A stretch of 64,000 bases of DNA from Neobacillus sp. CF12 (GTDB taxonomy: Bacteria; Bacillota; Bacilli; Bacillales; Cytobacillaceae): NCBI RefSeq assembly GCF_030348765.1, contig NZ_JAUCEU010000007.1, positions 2,611,001 through 2,675,000 on the forward strand, given 5' to 3'. Position 1 is the first letter of the stretch; every line of letters begins with the position of its first letter. The notes under the pieces were generated by a model. That model worked only from the letters and a program-made list of their open reading frames with translations. It searched no databases and was not told where the DNA came from. A program made the position numbers and the translations under genes. This document shows, one piece after another, positions 27,809 through 36,125 of this stretch.

Positions 27809-29010
27809 CTAAAGCATTGATACTAGCCTTTCTTTCTTCCCGTACAGTAAAAAGTAAAGACCAGAAGATACCAACACTACAACTCCTAGAATCATATAAA
27901 GAGTACTATAGCTCGTAAATGGAAGGAAGAATCTAAGCAAATAAGGACCGAATCTAAGCAAATAAGGACCGAATCCAAGGCCTGCATCGAGAAATATAAA
28001 GAAAGTCGACTTTGCCAGCCCCATCCGATGAGGGGGAGTCAGCTTAACAGCGATTGCCTGAGTGCATGACTGCATATTCCCAAATCCGAGTCCAATAAGT
28101 ATACCTGCTACTAACAAAGTGATGCTGCTATGGGCTGAACCTAAAAGCAGCATTCCAGCTGTAAAGAGGATAAAGGATGGATACATCACATAGTTTGCCC
28201 CTTTCACGTCCATAATACGGCCTGTGAATGGTCGTGAAAGCAATACTGCTATTGAATACACAAGAAAGAAGAAACTTGCTGCACCAACCAGGTCAATTTC
28301 AATTGCATAGAAATTAATAAATGATAGAACACTAGAGTAGCAGAAACCAATAATTAAAGTAATCAATGCAATGGGAACTGCCTTCGGCTCAATAAAATGA
28401 GAAAGTTTGACTCCTTTTATTTCAGACTTCTTTGTTGAATCTTCCAATGCTGGCACATTCACAAAGAATGCCGTGATCAAACTGAAAATTCCTAAAGCCA
28501 GGCAAAGACTAAAAATTAATTGAGTGCTCGTATGTTGGCTCATATATAGTCCAATGAAAGGTCCGATGGCTGTAGATAATGTCGAACTCATACTGTAATA
28601 ACCGATCCCTTCCCCCTTTCGTCTTTTTGGGATAATATGAGCTACAATCGTTCCAGTTGCTGTGCTTGCGATACCCAGAGTAATTCCATGTAATAAACGG
28701 GTAATAAGCAGGAAGGTGATACCTAAATGGATAAAATATAAAGAAGTTGTAAAAATAAAAAGAATTAATCCAATGAACAACGTTCTTTTAGGCCAATTGA
28801 ATCCATAATGCGGCCAATAAACAGACGCCCAAATAAAGTCCCAACAATAAAAATTCCTGTAACAAGCCCGGCCTGGCTTGTAGAAGCACGGTATTCATCA
28901 ACCGCATAAACACCTATAATCACAATTAATAAATAAAAGACTAACGTTAACAAAAAATTGACGCTGGATACAATGATAAAATCCTTAGTCCATAATTTAG
29001 GTTTATTCAC
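27809..29010 (-). pseudogene. MFS drug/metabolite exporter, frameshifted
   Basis: Two frames together give a 12-helix MFS transporter of about 400 residues. The first (29010-28765) covers MNKPKLWTKDFIIVSSVNF to GRIMDSIGLKE, and the second continues from FIGLILFIFTTSLYF to the end at 27809. Reading through needs one extra A in the CTAAAAG run near 28785, restoring IGLKRTLFIGL. A 21-bp tandem duplication (27929-27949 and 27950-27970) repeats the heptad FGPYLLR in the last helices. Both changes suggest decay, although the A-run deletion could be a sequencing error. The start overlaps the marR-type gene by 8 nt, so the two form an operon. Confidence 0.85.
27929..27970. repeat. 21-bp in-frame tandem duplication
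   Basis: Two exact 21-bp copies (27929-27949, 27950-27970) within the MFS gene, adding seven residues (FGPYLLR twice). Confidence 0.95.
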
Positions 29011-29434
29011 TTTTGCTTCCCCCGCCTCTCATAATATTGTCCTGGATTTTAGGAAGCGTTTGAAACGTAATCATTTGCTCTTCATTAGCGATACCTGCCA
29101 TAACACTATTTTCTAAATCCGTTATTTTTTTTCTACATGCTTGGTAAATCTCTTCTCCTAATTCTGTTAACTGAATGACCTTCTCTCGTCTATCCATACC
29201 AGGAATTTGTTTCACCATTTGTAGATCTTCCAAACGATGAACCCTCCTCGTAATCGTTGGTTTTTCTACATTGTAATTATTTGCAATATCTATAAGTGTC
29301 GAAGGCCCATTGGTTTTTATATAAAAAATAACTTGCCATAGAGAATACGAAAGTTCATAAGTACTCATTAGTTCATTCATTCTGGTTATAAGTGGTCTAT
29401 ACAGACTTAAATAACGCTGAAAAAAACCTTGCAA
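29003..29434 (-). CDS. MarR-family regulator
   Basis: 143 residues with a winged helix (STLIDIANNYNVEKPTITRR, then VHRLEDLQMVKQIPGMDRRE and KVIQLTELGEEI). The DRR in the wing is typical. MarR proteins repress a neighbouring exporter until a toxic ligand binds; here the exporter is the frameshifted MFS gene that overlaps its 3' end. The start is a TTG with GGAGAGGGGAG upstream. Two operator-like palindromes lie 30-60 nt upstream, so it probably represses itself. Confidence 0.92.
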   Translation of the reverse strand: MQGFFQRYLSLYRPLITRMNELMSTYELSYSLWQVIFYIKTNGPSTLIDIANNYNVEKPTITRRVHRLEDLQMVKQIPGMDRREKVIQLTELGEEIYQACRKKITDLENSVMAGIANEEQMITFQTLPKIQDNIMRGGGSKSE

Positions 29435-29464
29435 TTTCTTTCTCCCCTCTCCTATAAAAAAATA

Positions 29465-29495
29465 GTTACCATGGATAACTGTTACCGAAGATAAC
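29465..29495. promoter_or_regulatory. Pair of MarR operator-like palindromes
   Basis: GTTACCATGGATAAC (29465-29479) and GTTACCGAAGATAAC (29481-29495): two near-palindromes, 16 bp centre to centre, directly upstream of the marR-type gene. Confidence 0.65.
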
Positions 29496-29604
29496 CATAA
29501 ATTTTTTTAAAATAGATGTCAAGGGATTTACAACGCATGATCAATAAAAATGGGCCCGACAAATATTTTGAATATTCAATCTAAAGCTATATTACTAAAA
29601 TATA

Positions 29605-29708
29605 TTGACTCACCATTTCACTCGTGATAAATTATTTTTTAATAATAAAAATCGATGACGAGATAACAGTAACAGGAATACTCGTCCCTATTAAGGGGCG
29701 AGTTTTTT
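29605..29708 (+). promoter_or_regulatory. Promoter plus attenuator-like leader of yitT-type gene
   Basis: TTGACT (29605-29610), 17-nt spacer, TAAATT (29628-29633). A hairpin with a T run (ACTCGTCCC / GGGGCGAGT then TTTTTT, 29680-29708) ends 17 nt before the ATG at 29726. GACGAG at 29657-29662 can pair instead with CTCGTC at 29681-29686 and would disrupt the terminator. No known riboswitch class recognised. Confidence 0.55.
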
Positions 29709-29725
29709 AATGCAAGGGGGGTTTA

Positions 29726-30538
29726 ATGGTTTTGAAAAATATATTTGTTATCACAGGTTCATTGGTTGTGGCTTTTGCCTTTAATTGCTTCCTTGTTCCA
29801 TATGGTATCTTGAGTAGCGGCATAAGCGGTATTGCCATTTTAATTGGGTTAATCACTCCATTTGATATTGGCCTAATGAATCTGCTGCTTAATATACCCT
29901 TATTGATTTTAGGCTTCTATAAACTTGGTAAAATAATTGCAATCAATACACTAATTTGTGTTGCATCGCTCTCCGTATTCTTATCTCTGGTGCCCGCAGT
30001 TCCTGTGACAAATAATATATTGCTCTCAACCATTTTTGGAGGAATCATTGGAGGGATTGGAGTCGGCATCATTTTAAAGTCCTCCGGAACTTCTGGAGGT
30101 TTAGATATCATTGCGATTATCCTTTCCCGTACAAGCAACGTTCCTGTTGGCCTTCTTCTTACAGGTATGAACGGCTTCATCGTTCTTATTTCTGGAGCTG
30201 CTTTTAATTGGGATATCGCATTATACACGCTTTTGTCTATCTATTTAACTGGTAAAATGATTGATACCATACACACGGATCATATTAAATTGACCATGCA
30301 GATTGTAACTTCAAAAGGTGAGTTAATCCGAAAAGAATTACTGGAATCAATCTATCGTGGGATTACAATTACGGAAGGTTACGGCGGCTACTCGCAAGAG
30401 AAAAAACAAATTATTATGATGGTCGTTACACGATACGAAACGACACAAATAAAAAAAATTGTCCGTAGCCATGATGAAAATGCATTTATTAATATATTTG
30501 AGACCGTTGAAGTTGACGGGGTATTTGCTAAGAATTAG
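29726..30538 (+). CDS. YitT-family membrane protein
   Basis: 270 residues: five or six membrane segments in residues 1-170, with repeated GxSGG-type motifs (LSSGISGIAILI, LKSSGTSGGLDIIA), then a C-terminal cytoplasmic DUF2179 domain (about 190-265, TSKGELIRKELLESIYRGIT). The family is common in Bacillus (YitT, YpjC, YvjA) and its function is not known; a transport role is often assumed. GCAAGGGGGG precedes the ATG. An intrinsic terminator directly before the ribosome site points to control by premature termination. Confidence 0.9.
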   Translation: MVLKNIFVITGSLVVAFAFNCFLVPYGILSSGISGIAILIGLITPFDIGLMNLLLNIPLLILGFYKLGKIIAINTLICVASLSVFLSLVPAVPVTNNILLSTIFGGIIGGIGVGIILKSSGTSGGLDIIAIILSRTSNVPVGLLLTGMNGFIVLISGAAFNWDIALYTLLSIYLTGKMIDTIHTDHIKLTMQIVTSKGELIRKELLESIYRGITITEGYGGYSQEKKQIIMMVVTRYETTQIKKIVRSHDENAFINIFETVEVDGVFAKN

Positions 30539-30593
30539 GAATAGCACGGGAAGGTTATTCAGACAACCTAGAATCGTACTATCCCATTGCAGA

Positions 30594-30634
30594 CAAAAAG
30601 AGCGCTTCTCAATGTGAAGAAGCGCTCCTTTTTT
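30594..30634. terminator. Bidirectional terminator
   Basis: Arms GAGCGCTTC (30600-30608) / GAAGCGCTC (30619-30627) with A run before and T run after, between the convergent yitT-type gene and permease gene. Confidence 0.9.
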
Positions 30635-30642
30635 GTTTGCTT

Positions 30643-32007
30643 TTATGCTGGTATCTTGAAATTTTTATCCTTATTTCTTCTATTAGTATACAGAGCAAAT
30701 AATAGAATAAACCATAACGGTGTCAACAATAAAGCAGGACGTGTTTCTGCAGCAATCATCATAATGATAAGAATCATAGCAAACAACGTTAGGACAGCAT
30801 AATTAATAAATGGTGTGAATGGTGCTTTAAATGTTGAATTTGCATGTAATTGCGGCTGTGTTTTCTTGTACCTTAAATGGCAAATGAGAATGACACCCCA
30901 AACCCAAATAAAACAAATCGCACTAATGGTGGTCACGATTCCAAATGCTTGTTCCGGAATCAGTTTGCTCAAAAGAGCGCCTGCTGATACGACAACAGTA
31001 GATACCCATAACGCGTTACTAGGCACGTAATTTTTATTCAATTTTGCAAAATTGGATGGCGCCTGATCATTTTTGCCTAAATTGAAAAGGATCCTGCTCG
31101 TTGAAAATAAACCACTGTTGCAAGCAGATGCGGCTGAAGTTAAAACGACAAAATTAATAATTCCGGCGGCAATTGGTATCCCTACTAAACTAAACGTTTT
31201 AACAAAAGGACTTTCTGCTGCATTTAGTTCCGTCCACGGGTTAACACATAATAATACAACCAGTGCACCAACATAGAAAAACAGAATCCTTACAGGAATT
31301 TTATTAATAGCAGATGGGATATTTTTTTGGGGATTGGAGGTTTCCGCTGCCGATACACCCACCAATTCTACACCGACATAGGCAAATACAACCATTTGGA
31401 AAGAAAGTAAGAAACCTGAAACTCCGTTTGGAAAAAGTCCCCCATGTTCCCAGAGATTTTGAACAGAAACAGTTCCTGCATCAGTCTTAAATCCCATCAC
31501 CAGCAAAATAACACCAATACCAATCAATACGAGTATCGTGATTACTTTTATTAAAGCAAACCAAAACTCCAATTCTCCAAAAAGCTTTACCGTTAATAGA
31601 TTAAGTCCTAATAAGATGATTAAACTGATGATAGCAGGTATCCATTGCGGGATATCAAACCAATATTGAACATATACACCAACTGCAATCACATCAGCCA
31701 TAGCAACCATAATCCAACAAAACCAATAGGTCCAGCCAGTTACAAACGCTGCCCGCGGTCCCAAATAGTCTTCGGCAATGTCGGTAAATGATTGATAACC
31801 TGCTTTAGATAACAAAAGTTCACCTAGCGCCCTCATAACAAAAAAAACAGCAATACCTACGATTAAATATGCAAAGATGATAGATGGACCTGCCAGTTTA
31901 ATTGCTTTTCCGGATCCCAAGAATAATCCAGTGCCAATGGTACCGCCAATGGCGATTAGTTGAACATGCCGATTTTTTAAATCCCTCTTTAATTCTTGCT
32001 GTGCCAA
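30643..32007 (-). CDS. Amino-acid permease (CycA/AAT family), glycine-riboswitch controlled
   Basis: 454 residues, about 12 membrane segments, with the amino acid transporter signature IAIGGTIGTGLFLGSGKAI at residues 18-36 and FAYVGVELVGVSAAETSNP. The sequence is closest in feel to the D-serine/D-alanine/glycine transporter CycA. The 5' region carries a glycine riboswitch followed by a terminator hairpin, which directly supports glycine (or alanine) as a substrate. A glycine riboswitch usually switches expression on when glycine is high, so export or catabolic uptake are both possible. The initial ATG has AGGGAGGAATTTGG upstream. Confidence 0.92.
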   Translation of the reverse strand: MAQQELKRDLKNRHVQLIAIGGTIGTGLFLGSGKAIKLAGPSIIFAYLIVGIAVFFVMRALGELLLSKAGYQSFTDIAEDYLGPRAAFVTGWTYWFCWIMVAMADVIAVGVYVQYWFDIPQWIPAIISLIILLGLNLLTVKLFGELEFWFALIKVITILVLIGIGVILLVMGFKTDAGTVSVQNLWEHGGLFPNGVSGFLLSFQMVVFAYVGVELVGVSAAETSNPQKNIPSAINKIPVRILFFYVGALVVLLCVNPWTELNAAESPFVKTFSLVGIPIAAGIINFVVLTSAASACNSGLFSTSRILFNLGKNDQAPSNFAKLNKNYVPSNALWVSTVVVSAGALLSKLIPEQAFGIVTTISAICFIWVWGVILICHLRYKKTQPQLHANSTFKAPFTPFINYAVLTLFAMILIIMMIAAETRPALLLTPLWFILLFALYTNRRNKDKNFKIPA

Positions 32008-32067
32008 ACCAAATTCCTCCCTAAACCATTCTTTAATGTGAAACGTTGAGCATTAAAATTACCCATA

Positions 32068-32099
32068 AGAAAAAGAGATTGGATGTTCTCCAATCTCTT
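32068..32099 (-). terminator. Expression-platform terminator of glycine riboswitch
   Basis: Arms AAGAGATTGGA / TCCAATCTCTT (32073-32083, 32089-32099) followed on the minus strand by TTTTC; lies between aptamer and permease start. Confidence 0.85.
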
Positions 32100-32167
32100 A
32101 GGTCATAAGAATAGCAAATAATCGTTGTCATGCTAAGGAATATCAGCATAACAAATAATATTCAATA

Positions 32168-32260
32168 CTCTTCTGTCCTTTTGCCTGAGATTGTGAACCC
32201 TTCGGCGCCGCGGATAATTCAGCGGTCTCTCCAGAAGCTGCTCCTGCTATAGTGTGATCC
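32168..32260 (-). ncRNA. Glycine riboswitch, single aptamer
   Basis: Minus-strand reading shows the conserved blocks CTTCTGGAGAGACC, then GCGCCGAAGGG, then CTCAGGCAAAAGGACAGAAG in the right order; CTTCTG and CAGAAG form P1. These are the hallmarks of the glycine aptamer. Only one aptamer is seen, not the usual tandem pair. A terminator lies about 70 nt downstream, before the amino-acid permease gene. Confidence 0.93.
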
Positions 32261-32493
32261 ATAGCATTCATAGCTGCTAATTATTAATTTTTAAATATTT
32301 ATTAATATTAATAGTAGTTAGATTTTTTGTCAACACATTTTACTATTGTTTATATTTGATAGAAATCAAAACATATTGCAATAGCGAAAAAAAACTGTGG
32401 GCATGTGCAAGGTACCTTGTTAACCACATTTTACTTTCGTTGAACCATTGAAAGCCTCCTTTCATTCTTTTTACAAATATTTTTTAAAAATAC

Positions 32494-32520
32494 TGTCACA
32501 AAGCTGCGGTCCTAGTCGTT
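32494..32520 (+). promoter_or_regulatory. Predicted ECF41 promoter
   Basis: TGTCACA (32494-32500), exactly 16 nt, then CGTT (32517-32520). The published ECF41 target promoter is TGTCACA-N16-CGTC, so only the last base differs. It lies 34 nt before the oxidoreductase start and upstream of the ECF41 gene, as expected for autoregulation. Confidence 0.82.
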
Positions 32521-32553
32521 ATGAGTGGTGAATGAACATTTGGAGGTTTTTAT

Positions 32554-33824
32554 ATGACTAGACAATGGGATGTTGTGATTGTTGGCGGCGGGCTTTCAGG
32601 ATTTGTGGCCGCCAATTATTTAGCTAAAGCTGGTTTATCCATACTATTGTTAGAACGAGCAAATAAGTTTGCCGGGAGGGCTAGAACGGATCGGATGAAA
32701 CAGCAGGATTTCAATCTCGGTCCTCATGCCCTTTATAAAAATGGAGTAGCTAAACCAATCCTTAAAGAACTAGGTGTGAACCTAAATGGAAAATCACCGA
32801 AAACATGTGGAACCCTAATAGAAGGCAATTTCGAATATAGTGCCCCCTTCTCTCCCCTTGGTGTATTCACCACAAAACTTTTAAATTGGAAAGAACGGGT
32901 GGAATGGATGAAGGTTCTACTGAAGGTGATGACACTAGACAAGGAAAAGGTAGCACAGCTTACTTTCGAACAATGGGTTAAGAAAACCATACCCTCTACA
33001 AACGTTCAGTCCTTGCTTTATTTGCTTGGAAGACTCTCAACCTACTGTCATGCCCCAGAATTAGCGAGTGCAAAAGTAATACTTTCCCATTTGCAACTTG
33101 TTGCCGGTGGTGTGCTTTATTTAGACAATGGATGGCAGTCGATGATTGACCAACTTCACAATAAAGCAGTCCTCTGTGGTGTTCAAGTTCAAACACATAC
33201 GACCGTAAAACAAATTTTCAAAGTGGATGATCATTTTAAAATCCTTCTATCAACTGACGAGGAAATTTTCGGGAAGTATGTGCTCAGCACAACGGGTCCT
33301 GACGAACTGTCCAAAATGCTGCCTGAAATGAGCCCGGTGCTGCAGAATCATTTTTCCGCTGTAAATGGTGCGACCTTAGATTAGATGTCGCTTTAACAAA
33401 GCTTCCAAACCCAAAAACCTTGTTTGCTCTGGGTCTATCCGATCCCCTATATTATTCCGTCCATTCACAAGCAGCACGACTTTCACAAGATGATAAGAGT
33501 ACCATTCTGCATGTATTTAAGTACTACCACCCCAATGATAAAATAGATGGAAATACTGTAAAAATGGAACTGGAACAATTTTTAGAAAAATTGCAGCCTG
33601 GCTGGCAAAACTATGTGATTACAAGTCGGTTTATCCCACACATCAGTGTTAACCAACGTTTGCCTGGACTAGGAGACGAGGATAAACTCCATCGTTCTAA
33701 AATGGAAATTCAGGGATTATATATAGCAGGAGACTGGGTTTCCCCTGATTACATCTTATCAGAGGGCGCAGTCAGCAGTGGCAAACAAGCAGCTGAAGCT
33801 ATCGTTCAAGAAGCAATGAGGTGA
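32554..33824 (+). pseudogene. FAD-dependent oxidoreductase (phytoene-desaturase-like), frameshifted by 5-bp duplication
   Basis: An N-terminal frame (32554-33384) starts with the dinucleotide-binding motif VIVGGGLSGFVAANYLA, and a second frame (to 33824) ends with a typical FAD-binding C-terminus GLYIAGDWVS and GAVSSGKQAAEAI. Together they give about 420 residues, normal for NAD(P)/FAD amine-oxidase-like enzymes. The break is explained by TTAGA repeated twice (33376-33380 and 33381-33385); one copy would restore TLDVALTKLP. It overlaps in arrangement with the ECF41 sigma gene, whose known partners are COE-type proteins (carboxymuconolactone decarboxylase, oxidoreductase, epimerase), so this was the oxidoreductase partner. 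AATGGAGG-like site precedes the ATG (TTTGGAGG). Confidence 0.88.
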
Positions 33825-33830
33825 AAAAAA

Positions 33831-34691
33831 GTGCAAATCAGTAACGAGGATTATTTACAGTATAGACCGCTGCTATTTTCTATCGGTTACTGGATGTTAG
33901 GCTCCATTGTTGAGGCGGAAGACATGATGCAGGATGTCTTTTTAAAGGCCTATCAAATGGATGAGCAAGTGATACACAATAAGAAAGCATATCTTTGCAA
34001 AATGATGACAAACCGCTGTTTGGATGCTTTAAAATCGGCACGGTATAAGAGAGAACAGTATGTGGGACCTTGGAATCCTGAGCCATTATTGGTCGAAATA
34101 TCAGCTGACTATGACCCCGCGGAATATGTTATTCAGAATGAAGGATTGAGTATTGCTTATTTAAGGATGATGGAACATTTGTCACCAGATGAAAGAGCTG
34201 TCTTGCTTTTAAGAGAGGTTTTGGATTTCTCTTATTTAGAGATTGCGAACATGATAGAAAAGAACGAAGAAAACTGTAGAAAAATCTTCAGCCGCGCAAA
34301 GCAAAAGATGGCCCGAGTGGAGAAAGAAAGTCTTAACTACGAGAAGAATAAATCGATCATTCAGCGCTTTATCGAAGCCTTTCAGACCCAAAATACCAGC
34401 GCCTTGTTAGTGCTGCTTTCTGAGAATGTCACATTATACTCGGATGGCGGTGGCAAGGTTAAGGCAGCCGTTCGCCCGGTTATGACTGTCTCAAATGTAT
34501 TGGCATTTTTGTACGGTATCGTTAAAAAGGCACCAGAAGGATTTTCTTTTGCTATCAAAAATGTTAATGGTCAGCCTGCCATCGTTAATTATGTGAATCA
34601 TACTCTTCACAGTATTATTAGTTTTTATATTTGCGATAATGGTATTAACGAATTGTATATTACACTTAATCCCGATAAACTTCGCTTTTAA
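33831..34691 (+). CDS. ECF41-family sigma factor (SigJ-like)
   Basis: 286 residues. Region 2 (EAEDMMQDVFLKAYQ) and region 4 (LSPDERAVLLLREVLDFSYLEIA, written in part as DERAVLLLREVLDFSYLEIA) are followed by a SnoaL-like C-terminal domain. The family marks are present: WNPEP (for WLPEP) in the linker, DGGGK and the C-terminal NPDKL. In this family the C-terminal extension regulates the sigma factor in place of a separate anti-sigma. The start is a GTG with GAGGTG overlapping the end of the preceding gene, so they are co-transcribed from the ECF41-like promoter at 32494. Its single known-type partner, the oxidoreductase, is frameshifted, so the regulon may be without output here. Confidence 0.92.
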   Translation: MQISNEDYLQYRPLLFSIGYWMLGSIVEAEDMMQDVFLKAYQMDEQVIHNKKAYLCKMMTNRCLDALKSARYKREQYVGPWNPEPLLVEISADYDPAEYVIQNEGLSIAYLRMMEHLSPDERAVLLLREVLDFSYLEIANMIEKNEENCRKIFSRAKQKMARVEKESLNYEKNKSIIQRFIEAFQTQNTSALLVLLSENVTLYSDGGGKVKAAVRPVMTVSNVLAFLYGIVKKAPEGFSFAIKNVNGQPAIVNYVNHTLHSIISFYICDNGINELYITLNPDKLRF

Positions 34692-34710
34692 TCGACCTTT
34701 CCTTCCTACG

Positions 34711-34758
34711 ACAAAAAAGTGCCAGGCACCTTCCCATTTTTATGGATGGTGCCTGGGC
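34711..34758 (+). terminator. Terminator-like repeat after ECF41 gene
   Basis: CCAGGCACC (34722-34730) and GGTGCCTGG (34748-34756) form a hairpin; GTGCCAGGCAC is itself palindromic and recurs between genes in many bacilli. The rest of the 34692-35008 gap is AT-rich and shows no gene. Confidence 0.6.
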
Positions 34759-35008
34759 TCATAAGTACAAGGCTATTCACCGTATCTATTTGGCTAGCGA
34801 ATTGAACTAAACGGTTAGTTGAAGAAGATTAGGGATATTAGTCAGATTCAGGTAACATTTTAATTTAGACAAAGATAAAAAGCATTCTTCATTACAAAGA
34901 GATGCTCTTTAACTTTAAACTATTCAATTTATTACTTGTTAAATTAACCTTCCCGTTAGTAGAAATGTAGCATTTTGATATAGTATGTTTCCTCTGTATA
35001 CTAAAAAA

Positions 35009-36088
35009 TTAATATGTTTTAGGTTGATAAAAATAGTTGGGCTTTTTAATTTTATTATTATATGGCTTATGAAAAATATGTGTTGTAGCTGGTGCTAAGG
35101 GTGGAATGAGCCAAGTCCAATCACCTGATATAGACCTTTCCATTTCCATTTCTTTTTCTTCAAATTTTTTAAATTGTTGAGCAGCCGTATGATGGTCTAC
35201 TATACTAACCCCATCTTCCTTAAAAGAATATAAGACTGCTGTATTCAATTCTAAGAGTGCCCTATCCTTCCATAAGGAAAAATTACTTTTAATATCCAAT
35301 TCCATTAAATTTCCTATTTGAGGAAGCATATTATACCGCAATTCATCTGCTAGGTTTCGTGCTCCTATTTCCGTGCCCATATACCAGCCATTAAAGGGAG
35401 CAGCCGTATAACGAATGCCACCAATTTCAAGAATCATATCCGAAATAATCGGTACTGCATACCATTTTAGATGTAAATCTTCAAACCATTTGTATTGTGG
35501 GTGACGAATTGGAACTTCAAGGAGAAGATGTTCTGGAATCTCGACTAACTTTGGATGATTTTCATTAAGTTGAATGACTATGGGTAAGATATCAAATCTT
35601 CCAAATTTCGGCTCCCATCCTAAATTTATACAAATTTTCGTAAAGGAAAAGGAATGTGGATCCCCTATAATACCTTGTTCCGTTTTATAACCTGCATAGC
35701 GAACTAATTGGTGATTCCAAATACGTACTGTTTTATTAGGAGCTTTCTGTGAAAAAATTGTTATTGTAGGGCGTATACGTCCTTTATTCGTTGCGGATTC
35801 GATGTGCTCAAATAAAGCATCAATGATTTCCTCTTCTGTGCTTAATTTCCTCTTATCAATAACGTTTAATTGATCCCAAAATAATCTTCCTATACAACGA
35901 TTACTATTACGCCAAGCTACTTTTGCCCCATATTCTAGTTCTTCGTCTGTGTGTTCATAAAAACCTTCGCTTACTATCTGTTTATTAATTTCCTTCAACC
36001 TATTTTCTAGGTCCTGCTCTGATTTATTTAATTCCTTATAACAAGAAAGAATAAATTCCTTTGCTTCCTTAAGTAAATCGTTAATCAA
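35009..36088 (-). CDS. nos: Nitric oxide synthase oxygenase
   Basis: 359 residues, the oxygenase-only bacterial form. The haem-thiolate Cys is at about residue 65 in [13 protein letters not shown], and the substrate pocket [19 protein letters not shown] contains the arginine-binding Glu. It converts L-arginine to citrulline and NO with electrons from a general reductase, since no reductase domain is fused or encoded nearby. In Bacillus it serves in oxidative stress and antibiotic resistance. TAGGAGG stands before the ATG. No missing residues seen. Confidence 0.96.
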   Translation of the reverse strand: MINDLLKEAKEFILSCYKELNKSEQDLENRLKEINKQIVSEGFYEHTDEELEYGAKVAWRNSNRCIGRLFWDQLNVIDKRKLSTEEEIIDALFEHIESATNKGRIRPTITIFSQKAPNKTVRIWNHQLVRYAGYKTEQGIIGDPHSFSFTKICINLGWEPKFGRFDILPIVIQLNENHPKLVEIPEHLLLEVPIRHPQYKWFEDLHLKWYAVPIISDMILEIGGIRYTAAPFNGWYMGTEIGARNLADELRYNMLPQIGNLMELDIKSNFSLWKDRALLELNTAVLYSFKEDGVSIVDHHTAAQQFKKFEEKEMEMERSISGDWTWLIPPLAPATTHIFHKPYNNKIKKPNYFYQPKTY

Positions 36089-36125
36089 ACTAAATCCTCC
36101 TATGATGGATAATGTTCTAATTACT

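Noticed and set aside
28765..28800. Programmed -1 frameshift in the MFS gene
   Set aside because: The site is CTAAAAG, not a proper slippery heptamer, there is no downstream stem, and transporters of this family are not known to use recoding. A second lesion supports decay.
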